The notes: generated by a model from the sequence alone, not told the origin. 64,000 bases of DNA from Paludibacter propionicigenes WB4 (GCF_000183135.1 NC_014734.1:3162001-3226000); one strand, 5' to 3'. Numbered from the stretch's first letter, positions 42,806 through 52,303 are shown. A program made the numbers and translations.

Positions 42806-42942
42806 GACCCCTAACCCCTAAAGGGGAACTTAATTACAACTGATTAAAAAAATACAGATATGAAACAGATAAAAAATTCATTGGAAACTTCTGATAATAG
42901 AAGTAATGAGACTCTTAATTCCCCTTTAGGGGTTAGGGGTTC
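42806..42942. repeat. PLGVRG-type inverted repeat pair around the kdpC start
   Basis: GACCCCTAACCCCTAAAGGG (from 42806) is inverted at TTCCCCTTTAGGGGTTAGGG (from 42919). The right arm, read in frame, encodes NSPLGVRG in the N-terminal extension of KdpC. The same pair spans tamB-tamL. Confidence 0.85.
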
Positions 42943-43516
42943 TATGAAAACATTTGGTATCGCTTTAAAAATATTTCTGGTATTTACCATTCTTACCGGA
43001 ATTGTATACCCGCTTTTAGTTACGGGAATCGCGCAGGTAGTTTTTCCACATCAAGCTAATGGTAGCCTGATTTTAAAAGGCAACAAAATAATCGGAAGTG
43101 AACTTATCGGACAACAATCCGACAGCACAATTTATTTTACGTCTCGTCCATCGGCAATTGGAAATAATCCATTACCTTCGGGTGGTAGTAACTATGGTCT
43201 GACAGCTAAAAAACTAAAAGATCAGTTTGTTGAACGGAAAAATAAATTTATAGCATTCAATCAATTGGATAAAGATGTAGAAGTTCCGTCCGAAATGCTT
43301 TTCGCTTCGGCAAGCGGTCTTGATCCGCATATTTCGCCGGAGGCTGCTCTGCTGCAAATTAATCGTATTGCAAAGGCCAGGTATTTTAACAATACTCAAA
43401 AGCAAAGACTGAAAGCACTTGTTGCAGAAATGACCGAAGCACCACAATTGGGCTGTTTGGGTGAAAGTAGGGTGAATGTATTATTACTGAATATTGCTTT
43501 AGACAAGCTTCAATAG
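42860..43516 (+). CDS. kdpC: KdpC subunit of the K+-transporting ATPase
   Basis: From MKTFGIALKIFLVFTILTGI (Met29, base 42944) the protein follows the KdpC family: one N-terminal helix, YPLLVTGIAQVVFPHQANGS, FTSRPSAIGNNPLPSGGSNYGLT and SASGLDPHISPEAA. The first 28 residues are encoded partly by a dispersed repeat (SPLGVRG) and are absent from normal KdpC, so 42944 is probably the original start. KdpC assists K+ occlusion and ATP binding by KdpB. Confidence 0.93.
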   Translation: MKQIKNSLETSDNRSNETLNSPLGVRGSMKTFGIALKIFLVFTILTGIVYPLLVTGIAQVVFPHQANGSLILKGNKIIGSELIGQQSDSTIYFTSRPSAIGNNPLPSGGSNYGLTAKKLKDQFVERKNKFIAFNQLDKDVEVPSEMLFASASGLDPHISPEAALLQINRIAKARYFNNTQKQRLKALVAEMTEAPQLGCLGESRVNVLLLNIALDKLQ

Positions 43517-43637
43517 TTACAAGTAGATAGTTACGAGTTACAAGACGCATAGCACTTTGAAAGAAACAGAAAAAATGATTCGTTAGTGTTTCTCTGTGTT
43601 CTCTGTGACTTAGTGGTTACTCTTAATCTTGATTAAA

Positions 43638-46298
43638 ATGAACGATTTCGAAATTGACAGACCAAATCCCGACGAGCTTCTGGCAGCATTGGCCAAAGAA
43701 GAAGAAAAAAACAAACGGGGAAAGCTGAAGATTTTCTTTGGCATGTGTGCCGGTGTGGGGAAAACTTACACCATGCTTCAGGCGGCACACGTTGAGAAAA
43801 AGAAAGGAAATGACATTGTCATTGGTTATGTGGAAACGCATAAGCGGAAAGAGACAGAAGCATTGGTGCATGGTTTTGAGATCATCCCCCGCAAAGCCAT
43901 TGAGTATAAATCCACTTCCGTTGAGGAGATGGATTTAGACGCTATTATAGCTCGTCATCCCCAGATTGTGTTGGTGGATGAATTGGCACATACCAATGCA
44001 CCCGGGAGCCGCCACAATAAACGCTATCAGGATGTGCAGGAGTTGTTGGAAAATGGCATTAATGTTTTCACTACACTTAATGTGCAGCATTTGGAAAGTC
44101 GCACCGACACGGTGGCACAAATCACCGGTGTTATCATCCGCGAAACTTTGCCGGACTTTATTTTTGAAACTTCGGATGATATTGAACTTGTTGACATTAC
44201 GCCCGACGAACTGCTTCAACGACTTTCGGATGGAAAAGTGTATACCCCCGAACGCTCGAAAGAAGCCGTCAATAACTTCTTCCGCAAAGGAAATATTACC
44301 GCCCTGCGCGAAATGTCGTTGCGCATTGTTGCCGATCGTGTCGATAATCAGTTGCACGATTACATGCAGGACAAGCGCATTCGTGGTCCGTGGAAATCGG
44401 GTTTGCATTTTCTGGTGGCTATTGGCGTCAGTCCATCTTCGCAAGGGTTACTGAAATGGGCCAAAAATCTGGCATACACCATGGGTGCCAATGTGGAAGC
44501 ACTTTATGTAGAAACTAGTCAACGATTAACCCCACGCGACCACGAGCAGCTGGATGCCAACATTGAACTGGCCAAGGAACTGGGATTCAAAGTGCGCATT
44601 GTCACTAATGACGACCTGGTAAAAGCCATTATAAACTATGCTCAAAAAGAAAACATTACGCATATTATCGTTGGGAAATCGCGGTTTAGTAGTCTGAAAT
44701 CGCTACTGAAGCTCGGTAATTTTGTGAACCGACTGATAAAATACAGCGGTAATATTGATGTGTATATTCTCGGCTCCGATACTCCGGTGGAAGACAAAAT
44801 CAATATAAAATCAACCATTCCAACCTTTACGTCACGCAGTCGTCAGTACCTCACCGTTTCGCTGATTGTGGCCCTGACTTCGGTGTTGAGTTACTTAGTC
44901 AGAGATATTGTAGGCTATCAGGTGGTGTCGGTTATTTTGCTGTTTATGGTTTCATTGCTGGCTTTGTTTTATGGCACCGGTCCGGTGTTGTTTGCCGCCA
45001 CTGCCAGCGCATTAATCTGGGATTATTTCTTTATTCCGCCTCAATTTACATTTCTTATTCAAAAGCCGCTTGATATTCTGTTGTTGGTTATGTTTTTCAT
45101 TGTGGCACTGGTCAATGGCACATTAACTTCGCGTGTTCGTCGTCAGGAAAAAAAGATACGTGTGCGCGAAGAACGTACCCATGCCCTTTATCAACTTACC
45201 AAGGATTTAAACTCAGTTTCGGGCTTCGACGAGGTGATTAAGATTGCTTACGATTTTATCAACCGTTATTTCAAACTGGAATGCAGCATTGTCGTCAAAA
45301 ATGATGTGAATCAACTGGAGGTGATGCCGAAAGAGAATTCTACCATTCAATTGACCGAAAGCGAAATGAGTATCATTCATTGGGTAGAGAAAAACTCCAT
45401 GAAAGCCGGAAATCTCACCAGTACGCTTCCTTCCAACGAATTTACTTATTATCCGTTGATCGGCAGTAACAGCACGTTGGGTGTAATCGTGGTAAAGCAA
45501 ACCAAAGTATTCACGCACGGTGAAGAACAGTTTTGGGAATCGTCACTCTCGCAAATTATTGGTAAGTACGAACGGGAGCTGTTGCGCAATGCCACCCGCA
45601 AAACCTATATGATCAGCGAATCGGAAAAGCTGTATAAGACACTGTTTAATTCCATTTCGCACGAACTTCGCATCCCGATTGCAGCCATTATGGGCTCGTC
45701 GGAGACTTTGCTGGAACAGCAACTTCCGGAGCAAATTCAACAGGAACTTTATTCCGAAATCAATACAGCTTCTATTCGCTTGAATCGATTGGTGGAAAAT
45801 TTATTGAATATGTCTCGGTTGGAATCAGGACGTATTACGCCGCACCCCGATTGGTGCGACGCTCACGATTTAGTGAACTCGGTTTCAGAATCGCTTCAGA
45901 ATGAACTTGAATCGTTTACGTTTAAAATTGATATCCCCGACGATCTTCCATTGATTTATGTGGATTTCGGATTAATAGAACAAGTACTGCACAACCTTGT
46001 TCTGAACGCCACGCAGCATTCTCCTAAAGGAAGCGCTATTGAACTAAAAATCGAACTTGCCGATGATAATTTGTTTATCAAAGTAACCGATCGTGGACAT
46101 GGATTTCCTGAAGATGAATTGTCATCGGTTTTTGATAAATTCTATCGGGGAAAAGATGCCAAGGCCGGAGGCACCGGACTTGGTTTGTCTATCGTAAAAG
46201 GATTTGTGGAAGCACACAATGGATCTGTATCTGCTGCTAATGGAGTAAATGGCGGTGCTGTTTTCACGCTGAAAATACCTAAAAAGGAAAAGAAATAA
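43638..46298 (+). CDS. kdpD: KdpD sensor histidine kinase
   Basis: The 886-residue protein (from ATG 43638; a TTG three codons earlier is in frame) has an N-terminal KdpD domain with Walker A FGMCAGVGKTYTM (about 34-46) and VDELAHTNAPGSRHNKRYQDV. A Usp-like domain (about 250-370), a DUF4118 four-helix membrane domain (about 400-500), a GAF-like region (about 520-640), HisKA with His675 (FNSISHELRIPIA) and HATPase (LVLNATQHSP, TDRGHGFPEDE, GGTGLGLSIVKGF) follow. It senses K+ limitation or ion stress. It lies 121 bp after kdpC. Confidence 0.96.
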   Translation: MNDFEIDRPNPDELLAALAKEEEKNKRGKLKIFFGMCAGVGKTYTMLQAAHVEKKKGNDIVIGYVETHKRKETEALVHGFEIIPRKAIEYKSTSVEEMDLDAIIARHPQIVLVDELAHTNAPGSRHNKRYQDVQELLENGINVFTTLNVQHLESRTDTVAQITGVIIRETLPDFIFETSDDIELVDITPDELLQRLSDGKVYTPERSKEAVNNFFRKGNITALREMSLRIVADRVDNQLHDYMQDKRIRGPWKSGLHFLVAIGVSPSSQGLLKWAKNLAYTMGANVEALYVETSQRLTPRDHEQLDANIELAKELGFKVRIVTNDDLVKAIINYAQKENITHIIVGKSRFSSLKSLLKLGNFVNRLIKYSGNIDVYILGSDTPVEDKINIKSTIPTFTSRSRQYLTVSLIVALTSVLSYLVRDIVGYQVVSVILLFMVSLLALFYGTGPVLFAATASALIWDYFFIPPQFTFLIQKPLDILLLVMFFIVALVNGTLTSRVRRQEKKIRVREERTHALYQLTKDLNSVSGFDEVIKIAYDFINRYFKLECSIVVKNDVNQLEVMPKENSTIQLTESEMSIIHWVEKNSMKAGNLTSTLPSNEFTYYPLIGSNSTLGVIVVKQTKVFTHGEEQFWESSLSQIIGKYERELLRNATRKTYMISESEKLYKTLFNSISHELRIPIAAIMGSSETLLEQQLPEQIQQELYSEINTASIRLNRLVENLLNMSRLESGRITPHPDWCDAHDLVNSVSESLQNELESFTFKIDIPDDLPLIYVDFGLIEQVLHNLVLNATQHSPKGSAIELKIELADDNLFIKVTDRGHGFPEDELSSVFDKFYRGKDAKAGGTGLGLSIVKGFVEAHNGSVSAANGVNGGAVFTLKIPKKEKK

Positions 46299-46339
46299 CC
46301 TTTCCCTACTATGAGTTTACTTCTCAACTCATGTTTGTT

Positions 46340-46375
46340 ATAGTCCGTAACTTCCTCTGTGGGGTTACGGACTAT
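46340..46375. terminator. Bidirectional terminator between kdpD and kdpE
   Basis: ATAGTCCGTAAC (46340-46351) pairs perfectly with GTTACGGACTAT (46364-46375), a 12-bp stem with a 12-nt loop. It lies between the convergent stops of kdpD (46298) and kdpE (46376). The flanks are A+T-rich in both directions. Confidence 0.75.
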
Positions 46376-47059
46376 TTATATTCCACTAAACCTGTATCCA
46401 ATGCCCGATTCGGTAATCAGTAATTTAGGCTTAGTGGGATCGTCTTCTATTTTTTTACGTAATTGTGCAACAAAAACCCGTAGGTATTGGGTTTGTTCGG
46501 TATAGCCATAACCCCAGATTTCCTGGAGAATATACACGTGAGTGAGCACTCTTCCTTCATTTTTGGCCATCAATGCCAACAACGAAAACTCTGTGGTAGT
46601 TAGTTTAATGATTTCACCATTTTTAGTGGCCACGTGTTTACTAAGATCAATGGTCAGGTTATCAAATACCATGGCTGCATCCTGTTGACGAATAACTTGA
46701 TGTGTAGCCACACGTATCCTTGCCAGCAACTCACGGGTACGAAATGGTTTGGTCAGATAGTCGTTAGCCCCGTTGTCCAATGCCCATACAATGTCCTCTT
46801 CGGAATTGCGGGCAGAAAGAATAATGATGGGACCTGTGTACCAATCGCGCAGTTTTTTCAACACTTCCAATCCATCCATATCGGGTAATCCCAAATCCAG
46901 AATAATCAGAGCCGGATTTACAGAAGCCGCTAACAAACAGCCGTCTTTCCCCGTTTCGGCTTCAACAGCCCGATAACCGTTGGCAGAAAGATTTATTTCG
47001 AGAAGTCTCCTTATCTGGATTTCGTCATCTATTATCAGAATAGTTAGCTTTGAGTCCAT
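46376..47059 (-). CDS. kdpE: KdpE response regulator
   Basis: The 227-residue OmpR/PhoB-type regulator has a receiver (1-118) with acidic residues in LTILIIDDEIQ, phospho-acceptor Asp55 (LIILDLGLPDMDG) and Lys in NDYLTKPF. A winged-helix domain follows (about 128-225, IKLTTTEFSLLALMAKNEGRVLTH, YLRVFVAQLRKKIEDDPTKPKLLITESGIGYRF). The RIRVATHQ and TESGIGYR wording is typical of KdpE. It is encoded opposite to kdpD instead of behind it, so kinase and regulator are on separate transcripts. Confidence 0.93.
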   Translation of the reverse strand: MDSKLTILIIDDEIQIRRLLEINLSANGYRAVEAETGKDGCLLAASVNPALIILDLGLPDMDGLEVLKKLRDWYTGPIIILSARNSEEDIVWALDNGANDYLTKPFRTRELLARIRVATHQVIRQQDAAMVFDNLTIDLSKHVATKNGEIIKLTTTEFSLLALMAKNEGRVLTHVYILQEIWGYGYTEQTQYLRVFVAQLRKKIEDDPTKPKLLITESGIGYRFSGI

Positions 47060-47235
47060 ATCATTGAGCGTTTTTAGTCCATTTTCAATAATACAAAGAT
47101 ATAAGCTTTATTATAAAGATAATATAAAGAATTATAGCTGAACCATAACTTTTATATAATGCAAAACCTAAAGTAAGTTTTCAGATGCTTTTATTTGCTT
47201 GATGTTCTACTTTCATAAATGTGTGTTACGCATCG
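47060..47235. other. Upstream region of kdpE
   Basis: A+T-rich gap between two minus-strand genes, with no feature recognised. It must hold the kdpE promoter. Confidence 0.35.
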
Positions 47236-47325
47236 TTATTCAAGTATTGTACCTCCTGCCCAAAGCGTCTCATCGTCCGGATGTGCAACGATGAGTGCGA
47301 TTGACTTTCTGTTTTTACTCTTCAT
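47236..47325 (-). pseudogene. Remnant of a PIG-L/LmbE-family deacetylase
   Basis: A 29-codon reading frame starts with an ATG inside the last codons of the glycosyltransferase gene. It reads MKSKNRKSIALIVAHPDDET followed by LWAGGTILE and a stop. AHPDDETLWAGG is the metal-binding N-terminal signature of PIG-L/LmbE deacetylases, which normally run beyond 200 residues. Nothing recognisable continues downstream in any frame. The position, coupled to the glycosyltransferase, indicates that the operon once ended with a deacetylase that has been truncated. Confidence 0.8.
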
Positions 47326-49657
47326 TTTTATATTTCTCTACGGTTAAGCGTGCCATCAAATAGCTTACAGTGGACTCTGCACCCTGATTCAGGTTTACGT
47401 GAGTTTCTTCCAATCCGTCATAACACCCGCCAGTACAAGGGTTATAGATAATCTGATGCAGACGGTTATCGCCCAGAAACCAGTTAAAAGCGATATCCAT
47501 TTTTTTGTGGTATTCTTCGTCCATAAATACATCGTAAAATTTACTCAGGGTCATGATGGTATAGGCCACATCAATGGGTTGTTCTCCGAATTGTCCGGCT
47601 TCCTGCCCTTTTTGCAGCCAACCTTTATTCGAAATTACTTCTATTCCGTTTTTATTGAAAATCAGCGAAAGCAAGAAATTGAAAGAACTCCGGGCTATGT
47701 CTTTGTAAATATTCTCGCCTGTCATAAGCCATGCATACAGCATTGCTTCAGGTAAAATACTGTTGGCGTAGGTCATATAGCCCTCGAACCATTCCCATAT
47801 AATATTTGATTCATACTTATACATCTCAAGCAGTCGGTTGGCGTAAACATGTACTATGTTGAGGTAGTCGTTAGATTTTTTGCCTTTATGAAAGTAGAAA
47901 ATGCCTTTCATGGCAAAGGACATGGCTCGCGGAGATTTTATGGTTGCCAAATGTTCCATAGCCAACTCAAAAATACTAACGGCATTGGCAATAACAGATG
48001 TAGGCAGAATGTCTTTCAACGATACCACATAGCCTAAAGCCCAAACAGCTCGTCCGTTGGAGTCGTCTAAGTTGACATCATTGTTCTGACCGGTGAATTT
48101 CTTTTGCTGATCGACGTAGTTCAGAAAATTACCGGTCGGTTGTTGACAAAACTTGATGAAAGCCAGGTATTTTCGGATTTCAGTGATGCTGTCTTTATCT
48201 CCTGAGGTTTTAAAATACATACACGTAGCAACTAATGCGCGGGCATTATCATCGAGTGTATAGCCCGATTTTAAATTTGGTTGATTAATCTTCGAAAACT
48301 GGATCATTCCGAATTCGGTTGTCATGGCCTGGAAATGGTTCAGATTAATTTCGGGCAAATTATACTGAAGTTGGATTCTATTACCCGACATATATTGGAA
48401 TAACATGGCATGCGCTACAGCCGAATTTTCCCAGGCGGTTGATACAATTTTTTGCAATGTGTTGGTAATAATGTTTTTACGCAGCGAATAGTCGTTTAGC
48501 AAAAGATTGACACCTTTGGCCAGCTGAACGGAATTTTTGAAATCGAAAATGATACCTGTATCTTTTCCCAAAAATTCTTTGGCGTGCGGTATAGGAGTAG
48601 AGATAATGGGGCAGCCACAACTCATGGCATACGCAAAGGTACCACTGACAGCCTGATTCGGGTCATTGGTAGTAAACAGGTAAATATCGGTAAGCTGTAG
48701 GTATTCAAGCAGCGTGGGTAAATCCAGGTACTTGTTTATAAATTTGACATGATTTTTTATCCCGAGAGTTTTTACTTTTTCTATCAGGCTTTCCCGGTAG
48801 ACTTCTCCATCATTTTTTACCACTTCAGGATGTGTTTTCCCTATGATCAGAAAAATAACTTCCGGACATTGTTTTATTATGGCTGGCAATGCATTCAGAG
48901 TCGTTTCAATACTTTTTCCGGAACTAAGCAGCCCGAATGTAGTCAGCACTTTGCGCCCGACTAAATCGTATTTCTCCTTTAAAAACTTCTCGCTCAGGTG
49001 AGGCACCAGGTGAGTACCGTGAGCTATAATATTTATTTTTCTTGTAGATATTCCATAATCATCCATCAGGATGGCTGCCGACGTTTTGGTCATAACAACG
49101 ATTGATTTACAGGCGGCTACAATGTTTTTTACTTCTAGCTTTAAACGTGCATCGGGCTGGGGGAGTACCGTGTGAAATACAACCACAATTGGCTTGGATA
49201 TTTCATATAACAATTGCAGAAAAGCTTGTTCCTGATCTTTGTAAAAACCAAACTCGTGCTGAATAAGAACGAGCTGGATGCGATCATCTTCATTGATTTC
49301 TTCGGCCAGATTAAGGTACGAAGTCACCTGCGATGTATCCAACCGGTATTTGACTTCGTCAGGATAATTGTAACTGGTTTTGCCATTCTCCAGCGCGCAG
49401 ATTTTAATTGACAACGAGTTGTTGAATTTGTTATTGAGCGCCGTAATCAGGTCTTGCGAGTAAGTGGCAATTCCGCATTCGCGGGGCGGATATGATGTTA
49501 TGAATAGAATTTCGGCCTTATCAATCGTTTTGTCTGTATGAGAATGGTGTATACTTTTTCGTATGGTATTGGCGGACAGCGTAGTGCTGTTATTGCTAAA
49601 TATAGCTTCCTGACTGATAAGTCGGTCTATCTTTTCGGGAATATTTTCATTTTTCAT
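47315..49657 (-). CDS. GT4-type glycosyltransferase fused to an alpha/alpha-barrel domain
   Basis: The protein has 780 residues. The first 60 are variable. Residues about 50-420 form a GT-B glycosyltransferase (ILFITSYPPRECGIATYSQDL, LVLIQHEFGFYKDQ, LTTFGLLSSGKSIETTLNALP, AVSGTFAYAMSCGCPIISTPIPHAKE). The C-terminal half (about 440-775) is an all-helical toroid-like domain (GYTLDDNARALVATCMYF, LDDSNGRAVWALGYVVSL, IIWEWFEGYMTYANSILPEAMLYAWL, YNPCTGGCYDGLEE). Such fusions occur with GH130 enzymes in Bacteroidetes. The start overlaps the GH130 stop (ATGA). The product is possibly a mannoside or a cell-surface glycan. Confidence 0.88.
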   Translation of the reverse strand: MKNENIPEKIDRLISQEAIFSNNSTTLSANTIRKSIHHSHTDKTIDKAEILFITSYPPRECGIATYSQDLITALNNKFNNSLSIKICALENGKTSYNYPDEVKYRLDTSQVTSYLNLAEEINEDDRIQLVLIQHEFGFYKDQEQAFLQLLYEISKPIVVVFHTVLPQPDARLKLEVKNIVAACKSIVVMTKTSAAILMDDYGISTRKINIIAHGTHLVPHLSEKFLKEKYDLVGRKVLTTFGLLSSGKSIETTLNALPAIIKQCPEVIFLIIGKTHPEVVKNDGEVYRESLIEKVKTLGIKNHVKFINKYLDLPTLLEYLQLTDIYLFTTNDPNQAVSGTFAYAMSCGCPIISTPIPHAKEFLGKDTGIIFDFKNSVQLAKGVNLLLNDYSLRKNIITNTLQKIVSTAWENSAVAHAMLFQYMSGNRIQLQYNLPEINLNHFQAMTTEFGMIQFSKINQPNLKSGYTLDDNARALVATCMYFKTSGDKDSITEIRKYLAFIKFCQQPTGNFLNYVDQQKKFTGQNNDVNLDDSNGRAVWALGYVVSLKDILPTSVIANAVSIFELAMEHLATIKSPRAMSFAMKGIFYFHKGKKSNDYLNIVHVYANRLLEMYKYESNIIWEWFEGYMTYANSILPEAMLYAWLMTGENIYKDIARSSFNFLLSLIFNKNGIEVISNKGWLQKGQEAGQFGEQPIDVAYTIMTLSKFYDVFMDEEYHKKMDIAFNWFLGDNRLHQIIYNPCTGGCYDGLEETHVNLNQGAESTVSYLMARLTVEKYKNEE

Positions 49658-50772
49658 TTTTTCGGTTTTTTAGTTGTTTTCTTTAGCTTGTGTGCGCCTG
49701 GCGATTTATCTTTTTTGTCGACAATGCTACTTTCTTCAGTATTCTTCATGTTGGCAAGCAATTCATTCACCAGATCGGTCAATTTCAAAGATGCACAGGC
49801 AATATATGAATCGGCTGCCCCATAGTAAATGAATAAAGTATTTCCAAACAAAGCAGCTCCCGTAGGAAAGCACACGTTATTCACTGCACCCAGCAGTTCC
49901 CATTCATGTTCTGGTTTAAATAGTACCTCGGGTAGTCTGGCCAGCTCCATGGATGGATTATTTAAATCCAGCAAAGCAGCGCAGGCTGAATACACCAGTC
50001 CGTTATCTGTTTCTTCCACACCATGATATATCAGCACCCAGCCGTGTTCGGTTTCGATGGGTGGACACCCGCTGCCAATGTAGTTTGATTCGTGTTGATG
50101 GATAGGATCCATCACGATATGGCTTTGAAAATTGAGAAAGTAATCTTGCCAGAATTCAGGAGTCAGATCCTTGATTTCTTTTACGGATACTATTTGGATA
50201 CCGGGTCTGATGCGATGCAGAAATACAAGATTTCCATTAATCCGTCGGGGAAAGAATACAACGTTTTTATCCCACAGCAGAATTTTTTCATCCGGATCGG
50301 ATTCCTGATAGTAAAATTTGTGGTTGTGATAATAATTCTCATTTACCTTTCCGGCCGATTCTACCAGATATACAAAATGAGCGTAGGAGATGGGAGGAAC
50401 TATCAGACCTTGTTTTGTAAAAGTCACTAAATCTTTCGAAGTAGCCAGCGCACCACGCGCATTCACCCCGTCGTATCCGGTGTAGGACATATAATACGTA
50501 TCATCAATCTTTACGATACGTGGATCTTCAACACCTTGCGACTCATAATCAAATTCCGGGAAAATAATGGGTTTATCGCATCTTTCGGCTATATTAAGTG
50601 GTCCGTCTAACCGGCAATAACCAATTGTGGACTGATTCCAGAGTTGAACAGCACGGTAAAATATATGAACACTATCTCCATCGCGAATTACTGCAGGATT
50701 TAAAATACCTTCATTTTCAAATTCTAATTCAGATTGGGATAATAATATCCCTTCTTTTTTTACTTCTATCAT
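49654..50772 (-). CDS. GH130-family glycoside phosphorylase/hydrolase
   Basis: The 372-residue five-bladed propeller shows GH130 signatures: NEGILNPAVIRDGDSVHIFYRAV, SQGVEDPRIVKIDDTYYMSYTGYDG, GSGCPPIETEHGWVLIYHGVEE and VCFPTGAALFGNTLFIYYGAADS. GH130 enzymes mostly act on beta-mannosides by phosphorolysis. The last 35 residues are a lysine-rich tail (KKDKSPGAHKLKKTTKKPKK). It is translationally coupled to the glycosyltransferase, so the two likely act on the same oligosaccharide. Confidence 0.92.
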   Translation of the reverse strand: MIEVKKEGILLSQSELEFENEGILNPAVIRDGDSVHIFYRAVQLWNQSTIGYCRLDGPLNIAERCDKPIIFPEFDYESQGVEDPRIVKIDDTYYMSYTGYDGVNARGALATSKDLVTFTKQGLIVPPISYAHFVYLVESAGKVNENYYHNHKFYYQESDPDEKILLWDKNVVFFPRRINGNLVFLHRIRPGIQIVSVKEIKDLTPEFWQDYFLNFQSHIVMDPIHQHESNYIGSGCPPIETEHGWVLIYHGVEETDNGLVYSACAALLDLNNPSMELARLPEVLFKPEHEWELLGAVNNVCFPTGAALFGNTLFIYYGAADSYIACASLKLTDLVNELLANMKNTEESSIVDKKDKSPGAHKLKKTTKKPKK

Positions 50773-50817
50773 GATTATTTATTTTACCGTGAGTAATTGT
50801 TTGAGTTTTTTAGTGTG

Positions 50818-51903
50818 TCAATGCATGCTTTTGAGTTTTTTTAGAGCAGGCATAGTATCGCCCAATAGATATCCCCAGGGTTTTGTGGATTCTATATGAT
50901 CGAAAATGACTTTTACAATAGCCAAAAGTGGTAACGAGAGAAACATTCCGGGAACTCCCCAAAGTGCGTTGCCTACCAGTACCACCACTATGGAGAATAA
51001 GGCATTTATTTTTACTTTCGAAGCCACTATTTTTGGGACAATATAGTCATTGTCAATTATCTGTATAAAGGTGTGAACTCCAAAAACATAAAGAGCAAAC
51101 CACGACGATTCTTTGGTTACCAGTGCCACCATCATAAATAATCCAACGGCAATAATTCCTCCTATGTATGGAATAAGATTAAGCAAAGCCCCCAGCACTC
51201 CAAGCAAAATGGCATATTGAATTCCAAGCAGCAGAAGGCCGACAGTATTGAGAATTCCTACAATAATTGCTTCGATAATCAATCCCAGCAGATAATGCTG
51301 AATAACCGATTTGGTTTTGGTAGTGATGGAACGCACCTGATTTTGATGTGCTTCGTCGAAAAGGCGATGGACAAACTCTATCAGTAGCGGTTGATAATAC
51401 AGAATCACAAAGATGTAAACAGGAACCAAGAGCATAGTGGCTACACTACTGCCTACAGTGACAAGGGTCTGGCCAATTAAAGTACTGTTTATTGTAACAA
51501 GCTCATGCTGAGTTTTTGTAATCCAGGTATGAATGAGTGCCGGTCTGATATTGAAATATTGCGAAGTGTACTGTATAGTATCGTCCAGAATGGCTGTGAA
51601 CTTCTTAACCAGCAAAGGCCATGAATCACTGAAGCTTACAGCCTCCTTGTAGATAAGTGCTATAAATGCTACTATAATCAGAGCCATTAGCAGGAGTGTG
51701 ATAATGATAGCCATGATCCTGTTTATCCGGATACTGACAAGAAATTTCACCACAGGATGCAGTAGAATAGCTATGATGAAGGCAAACACCAGTGGAACAA
51801 TAATGCCCTGTGCTATGTATAAAATGGCCAACAGGGCAGAAAGGCCGACAAAGAAAATGCCGGCTTTAGCGTAGAATGGTAATATGGATTTGCTTGTTAT
51901 CAC
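50818..51903 (-). CDS. AI-2E family transporter
   Basis: The 361-residue membrane protein has about eight helices. Typical family motifs are FVFAFIIAILLHPVVKFLV, LLVPVYIFVILYYQP, LLGVLGALLNLIPYIGGIIAV, DNDYIVPKIVASKVKINALFSIVVVLVGNALWGVPGMFLSLPLLAIVKVIFD. AI-2E proteins export small solutes or act as Na+/H+ antiporters; the substrate is not evident. Its start overlaps the stop of the previous gene by 4 bp (51900-51903), so it is part of the ytxH operon. Confidence 0.92.
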   Translation of the reverse strand: MITSKSILPFYAKAGIFFVGLSALLAILYIAQGIIVPLVFAFIIAILLHPVVKFLVSIRINRIMAIIITLLLMALIIVAFIALIYKEAVSFSDSWPLLVKKFTAILDDTIQYTSQYFNIRPALIHTWITKTQHELVTINSTLIGQTLVTVGSSVATMLLVPVYIFVILYYQPLLIEFVHRLFDEAHQNQVRSITTKTKSVIQHYLLGLIIEAIIVGILNTVGLLLLGIQYAILLGVLGALLNLIPYIGGIIAVGLFMMVALVTKESSWFALYVFGVHTFIQIIDNDYIVPKIVASKVKINALFSIVVVLVGNALWGVPGMFLSLPLLAIVKVIFDHIESTKPWGYLLGDTMPALKKLKSMH

Positions 51904-52298
51904 AGGTTTTCTGTTTTATCTTCATTTTTTTTAAATAGATGCTGAATGACAAAATTACCCAGTGCTTTTAGTGCGTCCGGATTCTGTGCCACAATGTTTG
52001 TAACTCCAAACTGAAGCACTGTACCCATTATTTTTCGGAACAGATTGTGCGACGTGCCTATTGCAATTTTTTTTGAAACATAACCGCTTAGTAATCCTGT
52101 TAATGCACTCAGCATATTGTCAATCAGGTAAGGCGATGAGGTTATTTCACTCAACGTATTCTTTATCAAGTTTGCGGGTTTCAGATTTTCGTATGCTATA
52201 AAGAAGTCTTCTTGCAGCAGTTTACCCTGAATGTTTTGCTGGAATTCCAGTTCAATAATCGCAATTTTAAGTTCGGCTGCACAGGTTATATTTTCCAT
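51900..52298 (-). CDS. Small hypothetical protein of the ytxH operon
   Basis: From the ATG at 52298 the protein is 132 residues, beginning MENITCAAELKIAIIELEFQ. It is mostly helical, with a hydrophobic stretch YLIDNMLSALTGLLSGYVSKKIAIGTSHNLFRKIMGTVLQFGVTNIV, and ends NEDKTENL. An upstream frame to 52358 overlaps the previous gene and is unlikely. The pattern (LKPANLIKNTLSEI) is common next to phage-holin-like and YtxH genes in Bacteroidetes. No function known. Confidence 0.75.
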   Translation of the reverse strand: MENITCAAELKIAIIELEFQQNIQGKLLQEDFFIAYENLKPANLIKNTLSEITSSPYLIDNMLSALTGLLSGYVSKKIAIGTSHNLFRKIMGTVLQFGVTNIVAQNPDALKALGNFVIQHLFKKNEDKTENL

Positions 52299-52303
52299 GT
52301 GGA

